Part shown: positions 25,638 to 34,751 of the stretch, one piece after another
Layout of the letters: each line of letters begins with the position of its first letter
How positions within the stretch are numbered: the first letter of the stretch is position 1
Notes under the pieces: model-generated
Told to the model about the DNA's origin: nothing
Seen by the model: the letters and a program-made list of their open reading frames with translations, nothing else
The model's database searches: none
Translations under genes and position numbers: made by a program
From: an uncultured Caldilineaceae bacterium
GTDB lineage: Bacteria > Chloroflexota > Anaerolineae > Caldilineales > Caldilineaceae
NCBI GenBank assembly: GCA_958295915.1
Contig: OY282381.1
Location: forward strand, 3,804,722 to 3,868,721
DNA length: 64,000 bases
Direction of reading: 5' to 3'

Positions 25638-26018
25638 GAAAACGGCTAATAGGATAGGGTTAACCGGGGCATCTGCACCTCACTTTAGTTGGTCTAAGTG
25701 ATAGTCAACACACGTATAGGCAGATTGTGCCAGATAGGGCGACCACCTGTTTGCAGCGTAAGGTTCATAGAACCACCACTCCCCAGTCGGTGAAGTCAAG
25801 AAGTCCGTGTCACACAACGGAGTATCCACGTTATTTGACCTGGCATCAGATCGTACACGTGGAATTGGAAAGGTGCGCCAGGCAAATCTCCCTCAAGACG
25901 ATGAGTCACTTTGTATGGAATGACTCACCTTTTAGGCAGCAATGGTCATCGAGGCCAGAGGTCATATATTTCGAGATAGTGCTGTCGTAGGATGGCGGCG
26001 GCAAGGTACCCCGATCCT
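25638..26018. other. Gene-free stretch
   Basis: No supported ORF, RNA or repeat was found. A plus-strand frame at 25727-25990 has poor composition and no ribosome site. Confidence 0.4.
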
Positions 26019-26261
26019 TCAGACCAGAGCGGCGTACTCATAGACCGGGGTCTGAATGGTTCGAACGGGCCGGTATCGTTTCCACACAGCTTGCTGCAAA
26101 CGCTCGACAGTTTCCGCTGAAAAGTACTTTTCACCCGTCTCGACGTTAACTCTGGCCGGCACATTTTCGATAAGCAGGAGCCGCCCGCCGATCTCAATGT
26201 GGTACGTCACGGTTTTCTCAATCAGCGTCTCGTTCCATGCTGTGTCGTCCTCAGGCATCAT
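26019..26261 (-). CDS. YgiT/MqsA-like antitoxin domain protein lacking zinc cysteines
   Basis: This 80-residue protein matches the widespread YgiT-type family in YHIEIGGRLLLIENVPARV, VETGEKYFSAETVERLQQAV and RTIQTPVYEYA. Family members normally begin with a CxxC pair and carry another Cys in the RVCVETG context. Here the N-terminus is MMPEDDTAWNETLIEKTV and the later position is Asn (RVNVETG), so no zinc site is possible. The start has an AAGGAG site. No DUF4258-type toxin is visible beside it. It could be an orphan antitoxin or a repurposed fold. Confidence 0.75.
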   Translation of the reverse strand: MMPEDDTAWNETLIEKTVTYHIEIGGRLLLIENVPARVNVETGEKYFSAETVERLQQAVWKRYRPVRTIQTPVYEYAALV

Positions 26262-26426
26262 TCTCTCTCCTTACTTTGAAGTCGATCCATCTTGATGGAT
26301 CCAGTTCACGCCATGCCGCCAGGAATAGCATGACAAAACTTTGCGTCATTGCGCCTCCGCGTCTTCGCGTTCTATCCTGTCCATCCTATAAATCACATGA
26401 ATCACAGTTCAGACATGTACCCGGCC

Positions 26427-27800
26427 TCATTCCAACAATACCTTGATGGGCGATTCTAACAACCCTTGTACCCGCTGCAAGAACCGGGCGCACTCGACCC
26501 CATCTGTCACCCGGTGGTCAGCGGAAATGGTGACCTGCATAACTGCGCGCGCCACCACCTGACCCGACACCACTACCGCGGTTTCCTTGGCCGTGGCCAC
26601 CCCCAGGATCGCAGCCTGAGGCGGGCTGATGATAGCGGCAAAGTGATCCGTGTTGTAGCCACCCAGATTGCTGATCGTGAAGGTGCCCCCAGTCACATCC
26701 TCCGGCTTGACCTTGCCCGCGCGGGCCCGCTGGATCATAGCTCGATTTGAGCGGGCGATGTCGGAAATCGTACGCCGATCAGTCTGCCGATTGACCACCG
26801 TAAGCACGCCCCCTTCCACCGCCACAGCCGCGCCCACGTTGATTTCAGGGTGATATACAATGTGGTCGTCCACATAGGAGGCGTTGAGGTTGGGGAAATC
26901 GCGTAAAGCCAGAGCCGTAGCTTTCATAACCAAATCATTGACCGTCACATGTTCATCTGCCGACAGGGCCGCGTTGATCTGCTTGCGTAGAGCCAAAGCA
27001 TCGTCCATGCTTACAGAACTGGTAATGTAAAAATGGGGGATGCTCTGCTTGCTCTGGCTCATACGCTGGGCAATGGCCCGACGAAGCGGGGAAGCCACCG
27101 TGCTGTTGGCGAAATCCCCAAATTCTGTAAATCCTGATGACGGTTGCCCCCGCGGGGCCACACCGACCGCTCCCTGCTGGTGTCCCGAGGGAAGGCCAGC
27201 AACAGCTGTCGCGCCTGGGCCAGATTGGGCCAGATGCCTCTCTACATCCTCGCGTAGGATGCGTCCCCCGGGACCGCTGGCGGTCACCTGGGTCAGATCC
27301 AGGTTGTGTTCCTGGGCCATGCGCCGGGCAATGGGCGTAGCCAACGCCCCATCCATAGGGGCAGGTCGTGTGAAGTCTGAGCGCGCCGCAGGGTGTGCGC
27401 CTCGCGCGACGTCCGCATCGTCCGCCCGGGGCGACATCTCAGAATGCCCGGATTTCGTTCCTGTTTCCAGACGCGCTTTGGGAGCGGGTGAGGAATCCTG
27501 GGTTGGGGAAGCCGGCATTCCCGCCGCTAAAACACCTGAAGGGCGCTCATCGGACAGTTCGTGCGCCGCGCCCACCCTGGCCATGGGCGCGCCCACAGGC
27601 GCATTCTGGCCTGGCTGTATAAGCAGTTCCAGCATGACCCCGGCAGAAGGCGACTCCACCTCCAGCGTCACTTTGTCCGATTCGATTTCGGCGATAGGCT
27701 CGCCCGCCTGAATGGAATCGCCCACGCCTTTCAGCCAGTATGTCAGCACGCCGCCGCTAGCGTCAAAACCCAGATCGGGCATGGTAATGGTCTCGGCCAT
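26427..27800 (-). CDS. pdhC: Dihydrolipoamide acyltransferase, E2 of the pyruvate dehydrogenase complex
   Basis: This 457-residue protein has a lipoyl domain (1-80, Lys43 in ESDKVTLEV), an Ala/Pro/Asp linker, a peripheral-subunit-binding domain (ATPIARRMAQEHNLDLTQVT, ~155-195) and a catalytic acyltransferase domain ending with the active-site HRVTDG (His429, Asp433). It transfers acetyl groups from E1 to CoA. It lies 9 bp downstream of the E1 gene on the same strand, so the two form an operon. No E3 (dihydrolipoamide dehydrogenase) is in the window. The symbol follows common use for E2 and was not checked against a reference. Confidence 0.93.
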   Translation of the reverse strand: MAETITMPDLGFDASGGVLTYWLKGVGDSIQAGEPIAEIESDKVTLEVESPSAGVMLELLIQPGQNAPVGAPMARVGAAHELSDERPSGVLAAGMPASPTQDSSPAPKARLETGTKSGHSEMSPRADDADVARGAHPAARSDFTRPAPMDGALATPIARRMAQEHNLDLTQVTASGPGGRILREDVERHLAQSGPGATAVAGLPSGHQQGAVGVAPRGQPSSGFTEFGDFANSTVASPLRRAIAQRMSQSKQSIPHFYITSSVSMDDALALRKQINAALSADEHVTVNDLVMKATALALRDFPNLNASYVDDHIVYHPEINVGAAVAVEGGVLTVVNRQTDRRTISDIARSNRAMIQRARAGKVKPEDVTGGTFTISNLGGYNTDHFAAIISPPQAAILGVATAKETAVVVSGQVVARAVMQVTISADHRVTDGVECARFLQRVQGLLESPIKVLLE

Positions 27801-27809
27801 GAAATCCTC

Positions 27810-30179
27810 CTACCCCAATTCCGTTCGATTCAGAGCCACCAGCGCGGCCTCAAAGATGGCCTGACTGTCGATCTGAAAATGGCGGTAGAGATCTGCCGGA
27901 GACCCGGATTGACCAAAGGCATCTACCCCCAGAGGCACCAGGTAACTGCCAAAGAGGCTGCCCAACCAGGCCAGATTGTGCGATGCGCCGTCCTGTACCG
28001 TGACAATCGGCGCCTGCCGCTCCTGGGGACGGATCAGCCAGGACAGCAACTCGTCTTCACCCTGTCCCCGCGCGCGCCCCCATCCACTGGCCCGCCATTG
28101 TTCGAAGAGCCGGCGAGGACTGGTCAGATTGAGCACGTTGACGGCAACGCCCTCAGCCTGCAACCTGGCGGCCGCCTCCATCGCCTCCGGCAGCATGATG
28201 CCAGTCGTGGCGATATGCACCAGAGACCGGGGATCTACCCCTGACCCGGCCGTCTGCCAGTCTATCAGCCGATATCCGCCTTCCAGAACTTGCCGGCGTA
28301 GTTCCGCCTCCCCCAGCCGCTCCAAGGCTGGCGCCAGCAGAGATTGGTCCACGGGTTTAGTAGAGAGCCGCAGATAGGTGGCTCGCCCCTCTACATCCCG
28401 GCAACACTGGCGCACCGCATCCAACATAATCCAGACCAGTTCCTGCGCGAAACAGGGTTCGTAGCTGTTCAGATTGGGCAACTCAGCCCCCAGAGAGGGC
28501 GTGACCGTAGATTGATGAGCGCCTCCCTCAGGAGCGAGGCTGACGCCCGAAGGCGTGCCCACAATGATGAAACGGGCATTGGTGTAAAGACCGTAAATAA
28601 AAGAGTCCAGCCCCCGCAGCACAAAAGGATCGTAGACTGTGCCGATAGGGATCAACTGCTGGCCGCTCAACTCGGCGGAAAGACCCAACATCGCCAGCAT
28701 CATAAAGAGATTCATCTCCGAAATCCCCAGTTCGATGTGCTGGCCGCTGGGGCTGTAACGCCAACTCAACCCGCGGTTTTCCTCCAGTTCGTAGATCTCA
28801 TGCTCCGTAAAAGCAAAAACTCCCTGCTTGGCAATCCAGCCCGATAGGTTGGTGGAAGTGGAGACATCGGGAGAAGTGGTGACCAGCCGAGGCGCCAGGG
28901 CCGGATCCCGGCTCATGCTAACCAGAATCTGGCCAAAGGACTGCTGAGTGCTGAGTATGCCTTGGGTGCGGGTCGGTACGCTTTCGGGAATCTCCTGCCC
29001 CGAAAGACCGACAGGCGGACGGTCCGAGCCAGGGTAGAGCTGCCGGGCGACGCTCCGACAGAGGCTGCCTGGCTCCGACTCCGGATCAAATGCGGCCCAT
29101 TCATCTTCAACCGGGATAGATAACTCCTCCGCCAAGGCAGACATCTCTTCCGCAGTCAACAGTTTGGAATGGTTGTGGGGATCCCCAGCGATAGGCAGCC
29201 GCCAGCCCTTGATCGTGTAGGCAAAGATCACCGTGGGCCGATCGGCGGTAGTGTCAGCCTCCTCCAAGACCCGTATCATCTCGACTAGATCGTGGCCGCC
29301 CAGATTGCCAATGACGCCAGGTAGTTCCTCATCGCTGATGGATGCCAGCAGCTCCTCCAAACGCGTGTCCTTGTGTCCGTCCACAGTGACGAAACGCTGA
29401 CGCAGCTCCTGCCCAGGCAGACGCACCAGTAGTTGATACTCCTCGTTACTCATATCATCGATGCGCTGACGCGCCCGCGCCCCATGCTCCTGGGCAAAGA
29501 GGGTCTGCAGATCGTGACCATATTTGGCCTCCAACACCTGCCAGCCCCAACTCTCGAACATAGACATAAGCGTGCCGGCCCGAATGCCGGGCACCACCCG
29601 ATCCAGGCTCTGGCGGTTCAGGTCCACAATCCAGATCGTGTTGCCCAGCTCCGCCATCCAGTCGGTGAAGATGGCTTCCCATACATTGCCTTCGTCCAGT
29701 TCCGCGTCGCCGATGATGGCAATAAAACGGTTGGACCCCACATCCCCAAAGTGCATCTTGGCATAGTAGTGGGTCAAGGCGGCAAAGGCCGGGGCCACCG
29801 CGCCTAGCCCCACAGAACCAGTGGAGAAATCAACCAGATCCGGATCCTTGGCGCGGCTGGGATACGCCTGCAAGCCGCCATAAGCCCGCAGAGTGGTCAG
29901 GTAGGAGCGCGGCAGCTGGCCCAATAGATATTGAATGGCGTGAAAGACCGGAGAAGCGTGGGGCTTGACCGAGACGCGATCCCCGTGTTTGAGGAGGTGA
30001 AAGTAGAGCGCGGTCATGATAGTCACCATGCTGGCCGACGAAGCCTGGTGACCACCCACTTTGACGCCATCCCGGTTTGGACGAACGCTGTTGGCCTCAT
30101 GCACGATACGCATAGCCAGCCAGAGCGCCCGTTCCTGAATGTGGTTAAGTGTTTCCAAATACGCAGGCGTCAGTGTCAA
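27810..30179 (-). CDS. aceE: Homodimeric-type pyruvate dehydrogenase E1 (AceE-like, transketolase family)
   Basis: This 789-residue single-chain E1 has GGHQASSAS with a likely active-site His44, the thiamine-diphosphate motif GDAELDEGNVWEA (~160-172), VDLNRQSLDR, and a C-terminal transketolase pyrimidine-binding half (GISEMNLFMMLAMLGLSAEL). It is shorter than E. coli AceE (887 aa). It decarboxylates pyruvate and acetylates the lipoyl group of the E2 encoded downstream. The start is TTG at 30179 with AAGGAAG about 8 nt upstream; no ATG fits. It uses thiamine diphosphate, the end product served by the riboswitch operon at 21.2-25.2 kb, but the loci are separate. Confidence 0.9.
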   Translation of the reverse strand: MTLTPAYLETLNHIQERALWLAMRIVHEANSVRPNRDGVKVGGHQASSASMVTIMTALYFHLLKHGDRVSVKPHASPVFHAIQYLLGQLPRSYLTTLRAYGGLQAYPSRAKDPDLVDFSTGSVGLGAVAPAFAALTHYYAKMHFGDVGSNRFIAIIGDAELDEGNVWEAIFTDWMAELGNTIWIVDLNRQSLDRVVPGIRAGTLMSMFESWGWQVLEAKYGHDLQTLFAQEHGARARQRIDDMSNEEYQLLVRLPGQELRQRFVTVDGHKDTRLEELLASISDEELPGVIGNLGGHDLVEMIRVLEEADTTADRPTVIFAYTIKGWRLPIAGDPHNHSKLLTAEEMSALAEELSIPVEDEWAAFDPESEPGSLCRSVARQLYPGSDRPPVGLSGQEIPESVPTRTQGILSTQQSFGQILVSMSRDPALAPRLVTTSPDVSTSTNLSGWIAKQGVFAFTEHEIYELEENRGLSWRYSPSGQHIELGISEMNLFMMLAMLGLSAELSGQQLIPIGTVYDPFVLRGLDSFIYGLYTNARFIIVGTPSGVSLAPEGGAHQSTVTPSLGAELPNLNSYEPCFAQELVWIMLDAVRQCCRDVEGRATYLRLSTKPVDQSLLAPALERLGEAELRRQVLEGGYRLIDWQTAGSGVDPRSLVHIATTGIMLPEAMEAAARLQAEGVAVNVLNLTSPRRLFEQWRASGWGRARGQGEDELLSWLIRPQERQAPIVTVQDGASHNLAWLGSLFGSYLVPLGVDAFGQSGSPADLYRHFQIDSQAIFEAALVALNRTELG

Positions 30180-30476
30180 AGATGCGCTTCCTTGGAATCA
30201 ATGGCAGACAATCGTAGCATGATCTATCTCAAAAGATACATGAATGCTGCCTCAACAATGCGATACGCTATGCGCCATCCCCCATCGCTTCAATCATCGT
30301 CAATGTTAGGGCAAGGCAGCAGGTTTGTCAAAGTAACATGACTTTACTAATGACCTTTGGCACTGTACGGCGTGACCGCTTGAGTGATATCATTTCAATA
30401 TGAATAGCGCACGAAAATTGTGCCTGCAGATATCCGCTCGCTGAACATCACGTATAAACAAAGGGAGACGATCGCA

Positions 30477-30692
30477 ATGAAAGCTAACCTATTTTCACGA
30501 CTCGCGATTCTCCTGCTCGCGCTGGCTTTGTCAGGGTGTGCCCTGTGTGACCTGCCGGATTGGGCTGGCGCGGAAATGTGTCGCTCATCGAGCCAACCGG
30601 GAGCAGTTGAGATAAATCCTGCGCCGCAGGAAACACCTGTTGCCCCGAAACCACCGAGGCAGGGTTCTGAAGCAAGTGGTTCGGATGAATAG
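30477..30692 (+). CDS. Small lipoprotein, tandem copy 1
   Basis: A 71-residue lipoprotein from ATG 30477 (ribosome site GGGAG): signal MKANLFSRLAILLLALALSG then lipobox Cys (LALSGC), followed by ALCDLPDWAGAEMC and a Pro-rich tail (PAPQETPVAPKPPRQG). Three more cysteines follow the lipobox within ~15 residues or so. The function is not known. An almost identical copy follows at 30762, and a shortened relative is at 31809. Confidence 0.75.
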   Translation: MKANLFSRLAILLLALALSGCALCDLPDWAGAEMCRSSSQPGAVEINPAPQETPVAPKPPRQGSEASGSDE

Positions 30693-30761
30693 CGCACGAA
30701 AATTGTGCCTGCAGATATCCGCTCGCTGAACATCACGTATAAACAAAGGAAGACGATCGCA

Positions 30762-30980
30762 ATGAAAGCTAACCTATTTTCACGACTCGCGATTCTCCTG
30801 ATCGTTACGCTGGCTTTGTCAGGGTGTGCCCTGTGTGACCTGCCGGATTGGGCTGGCGCGGAAATGTGTCGCTCATCGAGCCAACCGGGAGCAGTTGAGA
30901 TAAATCCTGCGCCGCAGGAAACACCTGTTGCCCCGAAACCACCGAGGCAGGGTTCTGAAACAAGTGGTTCGGATGAATAG
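30762..30980 (+). CDS. Small lipoprotein, tandem copy 2
   Basis: A 72-residue near-duplicate of the preceding gene, differing by one extra residue in the signal (LLIVTLALSGC) and Glu-Thr for Glu-Ala near the end. Upstream sequence is duplicated too. The very high identity shows a recent tandem duplication. Confidence 0.75.
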   Translation: MKANLFSRLAILLIVTLALSGCALCDLPDWAGAEMCRSSSQPGAVEINPAPQETPVAPKPPRQGSETSGSDE

Positions 30981-31058
30981 CGCACGAAAATTGTGCCTGC
31001 CGATATCCGCTCACTGAACATCTCTTATAAACATTATAAACAAAGGGAGGCAGTTGTT

Positions 31059-31800
31059 ATGAGCGGCACGATTCTCAATATCATCGCCGTTCTTATCGGC
31101 GGCTCTATTGGAATTCTATTGGGCAACCGTCTGCCAAAGAAGGTGCAGGAGATAGTCTTGCACGGGCTGGGTCTGATGGCGCTGGTTATCGGTGTGACTA
31201 TGGCCATCGGCACCGGGAATATCCTGATTCCGTTGTTCAGCGTGCTGACCGGTGGCATCCTCGGCGAGCTGATGCGCATTGAGGATGGACTGAACTGGTT
31301 AGGCCAGCGGGCCGAGGCGCGCTGGGGCGCGCAGTTGGGTCAGGGCAAAGTGGCCGGCTGGAGTGTCCCCCGCGCTTTTGTCACCTCCAGCCTGATCTTA
31401 TGCGTTGGGCCGATGACCGTCCTCGGCAGCATTCGGAGTGGGATACTCGGCGATCATGACCTGCTGGCGGTTAAGAGCGTATTGGACCTGTTTACCGCCA
31501 TCCCCTTTGCTGCCAGCCTGGGGCCGGGCGTTCTGATCAGCGCCGCGTCCGTGGCAGTTGTGCAGGGTGGGCTGGCCGGGGTGTCGATGAGTCTTGGCGG
31601 CGGTGCTGGGAGACGTAAGCCAGGAAACGCCGTGGCTCATCGAACTGACGGCCACTGGTGGCATTATGCTCCTCGCCATCGGTCTGTCTTTATTGGAACT
31701 GAAAAAGATAAGAGTCGCCTCTCTTTTGCCGAGCATTCTCATCGCGCCGCTGATCGTGTGGCTATTGGGAATATTGGGAAATCTGAACATAGGAATCTGA
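31059..31800 (+). pseudogene. DUF554 membrane protein, frameshifted
   Basis: From ATG 31059 (AGGGAGG site) the product begins MSGTILNIIAVLIGGSIGIL and continues with DUF554 features (GNRLPKKVQEIVLHGLGL, GPMTVLGSIRSGILGD). Near 31590 the reading frame must shift by +1 to continue as AAVLGDVSQETPWLIELTAT and KKIRVASLLPSILIAPLIVW, ending at 31800. Without the shift, the frame runs into unrelated residues and, by chance, into the lipoprotein at 31809. DUF554 proteins are multi-pass membrane proteins of unknown function. A real frameshift or a sequencing error in the GGCGGCGG stretch are both possible. Confidence 0.75.
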
Positions 31801-31808
31801 GGGGGGAC

Positions 31809-32089
31809 ATGACACACCCATCTGCTTCACGACTCGCGATTCTCCTGATCGCGCTGGCTTTGTCAGGGTGTGCCTTGTGTGACATGCCGGATTCCGTAGA
31901 GTAATCAGATCGATCGGAACAGCCAGAACAACTAGACCAACCAGAACCACCAGTGCGACCAGAGTACCCGGAGCAACCAGTGCAACCAGAGCTATGGCTC
32001 AAGAAACCCACCGTGCGTTCACCGGCCAGAAGGCGCCGGGCCGCTCTACTTGTGTATGCGCCGAGAAGTATCGATCATTCGGGATCATA
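31809..32089 (+). pseudogene. Lipoprotein relative with early stop and Pro/Glu/Gln-rich tail
   Basis: ATG 31809 encodes 31 residues (SRLAILLIALALSGCALCDM) up to a TAA at 31904, closely matching the signal of the two lipoproteins upstream. In the same frame after the stop, EQPEQLDQPEPPVRPEYPEQ and a basic stretch continue to a TAG at about 32089. This suggests a longer lipoprotein with a Pro/Glu/Gln repeat tail cut by a nonsense codon. Confidence 0.5.
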
Positions 32090-32740
32090 GCCGATAGCCT
32101 GGCAACCGTGATCTAAATCGTAGAGCGGCCAGTCGCCGGCCGAGACCCCGAAGACCACTTCATACTTCACGCCCGGATGAATTACCGCCCGCTCGAAGAC
32201 GCGCACGACGTCGGCGTGGCTGAGGTGGTGCGGGTGCTCCGCCTGAGGACGGTCCCCCCGCACATTGCCGATGCGAACGGCCACGCATTCCAGACCAAAT
32301 TGGCTGGCATACATGTAACCCAGATTCTCGCCAAAGACTTTGCTGATGGAGTAGTAGCTCTCAGGACGGGGCAGCATATCGACAGTGCGCGTCATCTCCT
32401 CAGGATAGGGAGCGAGCAGGCCGGCGCGGCTGGCAAAGGCGATGCGGCGCGCCCGTCCCTGCCGGGCCGCCTCGAAGACGTGATAGGCGCCGATGATATT
32501 GCTCTGCAAGATCTCCTCCCAAGGCGCGTCGCCGAACGGATTGCCGGCCAGATGGATGATCGCGTCCATACCCTCAGTGGCCTTGGCCACAGCCGCGAAA
32601 TCCGTTAGCTCACCGACAACGGCATCCTCAAGCTCAGGCAGCGGCACGCGATCGAACCCCCGCAGTTGATAGCGATCGCGCAGACCCTTCACCAGAACCG
32701 AACCGATAGCGCCGGCCGCGCCTGTGATTAGAATTTTCAT
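32075..32740 (-). CDS. NAD-dependent epimerase/dehydratase (extended SDR, uronate-dehydrogenase-like)
   Basis: This 221-residue protein has the extended-SDR nucleotide loop TGAAGAIG (residues 6-13), DAIIHLAG (~57-65) and the catalytic SYYSISKVFGE (Tyr/Lys pair near 130-134). Length and SYYSISK resemble uronate dehydrogenase and related short epimerases, but substrate specificity cannot be read. It starts ATG 32740 with a GGGAGGGG site. It shares the minus strand with the NHL protein gene upstream, with a palindromic repeat between them. Confidence 0.88.
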   Translation of the reverse strand: MKILITGAAGAIGSVLVKGLRDRYQLRGFDRVPLPELEDAVVGELTDFAAVAKATEGMDAIIHLAGNPFGDAPWEEILQSNIIGAYHVFEAARQGRARRIAFASRAGLLAPYPEEMTRTVDMLPRPESYYSISKVFGENLGYMYASQFGLECVAVRIGNVRGDRPQAEHPHHLSHADVVRVFERAVIHPGVKYEVVFGVSAGDWPLYDLDHGCQAIGYDPE

Positions 32741-32761
32741 GCCCCTCCCCCCTTAATCCGT

Positions 32762-32809
32762 AGGGTCGCGTCTTGCGCCTGCCCTGGGCAACCACGTAGA
32801 GGCGACCCT
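32762..32809. repeat. Dispersed palindromic element
   Basis: AGGGTCGC and GCGACCCT flank ~32 bp that contain an inner TGCCC/GGGCA hairpin. The CTTGCGCC and CCCTTGTG words resemble other short palindromes here (21166, 48183), which suggests a REP-like family. Confidence 0.45.
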
Positions 32810-32918
32810 TGTGTGAGGTATGAGCCCCACCCTGTCCATTTCTCCTCAAACGCTGAACTGGGCGAGAATACCGCATTGCCCGCCCCCACTAACCACGAAT
32901 CACTGACCACTGCCTTTC

Positions 32919-33776
32919 TCACGCCCGCGTGAACTTCTGTAGCCGGTTATCGAGGAAAGGCACCTCGGCCACATATAGATCCCCGTGGGAATCGACCCAC
33001 AGCCCGTGCGGGTGATCGGCAAACTGGCCCGGCGCCTCTCCCTGCTCTCCCCAGCGAGCCAACAACTCGCCGTCGAGGGTGAAGACGCTGATGCGATGCT
33101 GGCTTTCGGCGATGTAAACGATGTCCTCCTGATCGATATACAGATCATTAGGCCCCTCCAGGTCAGGCCACTCGCCCAGGAAGTCGCCCTCGCGGTTGAA
33201 GATCTGGAGACGCCTGTTCTCGCGATCCAAGACCAGAACCCGTCCGCGGCGATCCACCCGGACGCAGTGAGGCAGAGCGAACTGACCTGGCCCCTGGCCC
33301 TCCGCGCCCCAGGAATGCATCAGAATCCCGTCCACGCAGAACCGATGCACCCGAAATTGGCCATAGCCATCCGAGACATACAGATCGCCCCACGGGGCAA
33401 GCGCCGCCCAAGTGGGCATATTGAAGGGCTGACCGGGCGCGCCGACCTGGCCAGGCGTCCCCAACGTTTGTAGCAAGCGTCCGTCCGTGTCAAACTTGCG
33501 TACCGTGTGGTCCCCGACATCGGCCACATACACCTGATCCGCGTCGCTGATCCAAACACTGTGGGGATTGCTGAACGTATCCTCGCCCCACGCGCTCAGA
33601 AAGCGGCCCGCGCGGTCATAGACCAGCATGGCCGGCGGCTCGCGCCGGACAATGTAGACGCGGTCGCGAGAATCGGTAGCCACCGCCGGCGTCACCCCTC
33701 CCAATGCGCGACCAACCGGCCCTTGCCCCCAACCCTCGACGACTTTGTAGCGGAAATTGCCACGATTCTCTGCCAT
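32919..33776 (-). CDS. NHL-repeat six-bladed beta-propeller protein
   Basis: This 285-residue protein has regularly spaced NHL blades: DSRDRVYIVRR, NPHSVWISDADQVYVADVGD, MPTWAALAPWGDLYVSDGYG, LPHCVRVDRRGRVLVLDREN, PNDLYIDQEDIVYIAESQ and HPHGLWVDSHGDLYVAEV. This matches the peptidyl-alpha-hydroxyglycine-lyase-like and 6-bladed propeller families common in environmental bacteria. No signal peptide is visible. Its ligand and role are unknown; it may be a hydrolase or lactonase-like catabolic protein. Confidence 0.88.
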   Translation of the reverse strand: MAENRGNFRYKVVEGWGQGPVGRALGGVTPAVATDSRDRVYIVRREPPAMLVYDRAGRFLSAWGEDTFSNPHSVWISDADQVYVADVGDHTVRKFDTDGRLLQTLGTPGQVGAPGQPFNMPTWAALAPWGDLYVSDGYGQFRVHRFCVDGILMHSWGAEGQGPGQFALPHCVRVDRRGRVLVLDRENRRLQIFNREGDFLGEWPDLEGPNDLYIDQEDIVYIAESQHRISVFTLDGELLARWGEQGEAPGQFADHPHGLWVDSHGDLYVAEVPFLDNRLQKFTRA

Positions 33777-33818
33777 CTGGCCCCCTCCTTAGGATAGATT
33801 GAAATCTTGGCTATCGTT

Positions 33819-33900
33819 TATCATCCTCTATATCCTTCCATCCTGAAAATCCTGATCCAGACAATCTGTCCCTCTCCCCAAAAATCTGGGAGGCGCCCTA
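33819..33900. repeat. 82-bp dispersed repeat, copy 1
   Basis: This matches 61700-61781 in the same orientation with about eight mismatches (shared words CCATCCTGAAAATCCTGAT and CAGACAATCTG, CTCTCCCCAAAAATC, GGGAG). It lies in an intergenic space, ending just before the deformylase stop codon. Confidence 0.8.
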
Positions 33901-33901
33901 T

Positions 33902-34402
33902 CTAAGCCAAAAATGTTTTTTGACCGCGCAAAGCAAATGATTTGGCGTCTACCGCTCGCGCGATAGCCAACACGCCATCCAGATGATCGCATTCGTGTTG
34001 CAGTAATTCTGATAAATCATCTTCAAGACGCATCGTTTGTTCTCGCCATTCCCGATCATGATAAGTTATGCGACAGGTACTGTGCCGTTTGACCTTAACC
34101 AGCAAATCAGGAAAGCTCATACAGTCATCCCACAGGGTAATCATCGCATCGCTTTGCTGGCTGATGCGTGGATTGATAAAGACGATTGGGGAGGAAATAT
34201 GCATATAAACAATTCGTTTCATGATCCCGATCTGAGGCGCGGCAATCGCCCGTCCAGCCCCATGCCTTCGGCGAAAATCCATCAAGGTGTCGTGTAAATC
34301 TTGAAAAATTCGCTCCAGGCTTTCAAGTTCATCAAGATGAACCGCCTCGCTGACTTCATACAATTTTGGATGACCGAGCAAAAGAATTTTTCGAACCGAC
34401 AT
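33902..34402 (-). CDS. def: Peptide deformylase family protein
   Basis: This 166-residue protein shows the three deformylase motifs: GAGRAIAAPQIG (motif I, near residue 50), DDCMSFP (motif II, near 92, in place of the classical EGCLS) and HECDHLDG (motif III, near 136). The metal ligands Cys, His and His are all present. Deformylases remove the N-formyl group from new proteins. The divergent motif II and short length suggest a secondary paralogue rather than the housekeeping enzyme. Confidence 0.88.
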   Translation of the reverse strand: MSVRKILLLGHPKLYEVSEAVHLDELESLERIFQDLHDTLMDFRRRHGAGRAIAAPQIGIMKRIVYMHISSPIVFINPRISQQSDAMITLWDDCMSFPDLLVKVKRHSTCRITYHDREWREQTMRLEDDLSELLQHECDHLDGVLAIARAVDAKSFALRGQKTFLA

Positions 34403-34441
34403 GCGCGTGTTTCCATTCCTGAAATATGAACTATCGAACGA

Positions 34442-34745
34442 CTAGCGTGCCCAGACAGATAGATCACGGTTTTGCACGGGAAAATCGATGCGCCGATTGC
34501 CGTGCCGCTGTGATTCATGAATCGCAATGCGCATCTCCAGCTCGGCCCAACACCGAAACGCGTGTTTGCTGTATTCATTCTCCCCACCGGAGATGGGCAT
34601 GGATGCCTCCGCACGCACCTTGACATAGCCGGCGTGGTCATGGAGCTGCACCGGCTCCTCGAGCCAGGTCAGGTTGAATTCTTCGACCATGCGCAGCATT
34701 CTGATGGCATAGTCGGCATCGTATGAACGACAGCAGTCCACCATT
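34442..34745 (-). pseudogene. Fragment of an enolase/mandelate-racemase family dehydratase
   Basis: About 65 residues match the barrel of sugar-acid dehydratases: DADYAIRMLRMVEEFNLTWL, then EEPVQLHDHAGYVKVR and ISGGENEYSKHAFR, including the metal-ligand Glu positions in EEPV and GGEN. The capping domain and the rest of the barrel are missing, and the sequence degenerates to WAR-stop. It lies between the deformylase and the end of the large ATPase gene. Confidence 0.7.
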
Positions 34746-34751
34746 GAAAAA

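Larger units (their letters stand above)
30402..31021 (+). repeat. Three direct repeats of a ~48-bp upstream segment
   Basis: The segment GAATAGCGCACGAAAATTGTGC plus CTGCxGATATCCGCTCxCTGAACATC occurs at about 30402, 30686 and 30974, each time upstream of a gene start (two lipoproteins and the DUF554 gene). It contains the inverted repeat GCAC-GAAAATT-GTGC. It may be a duplicated regulatory site or only the footprint of a tandem duplication (unit ~285 bp). Confidence 0.8.

Noticed and set aside
25727..25990. 87-aa ORF
   Set aside because: Poor composition, no ribosome site, no family resemblance.
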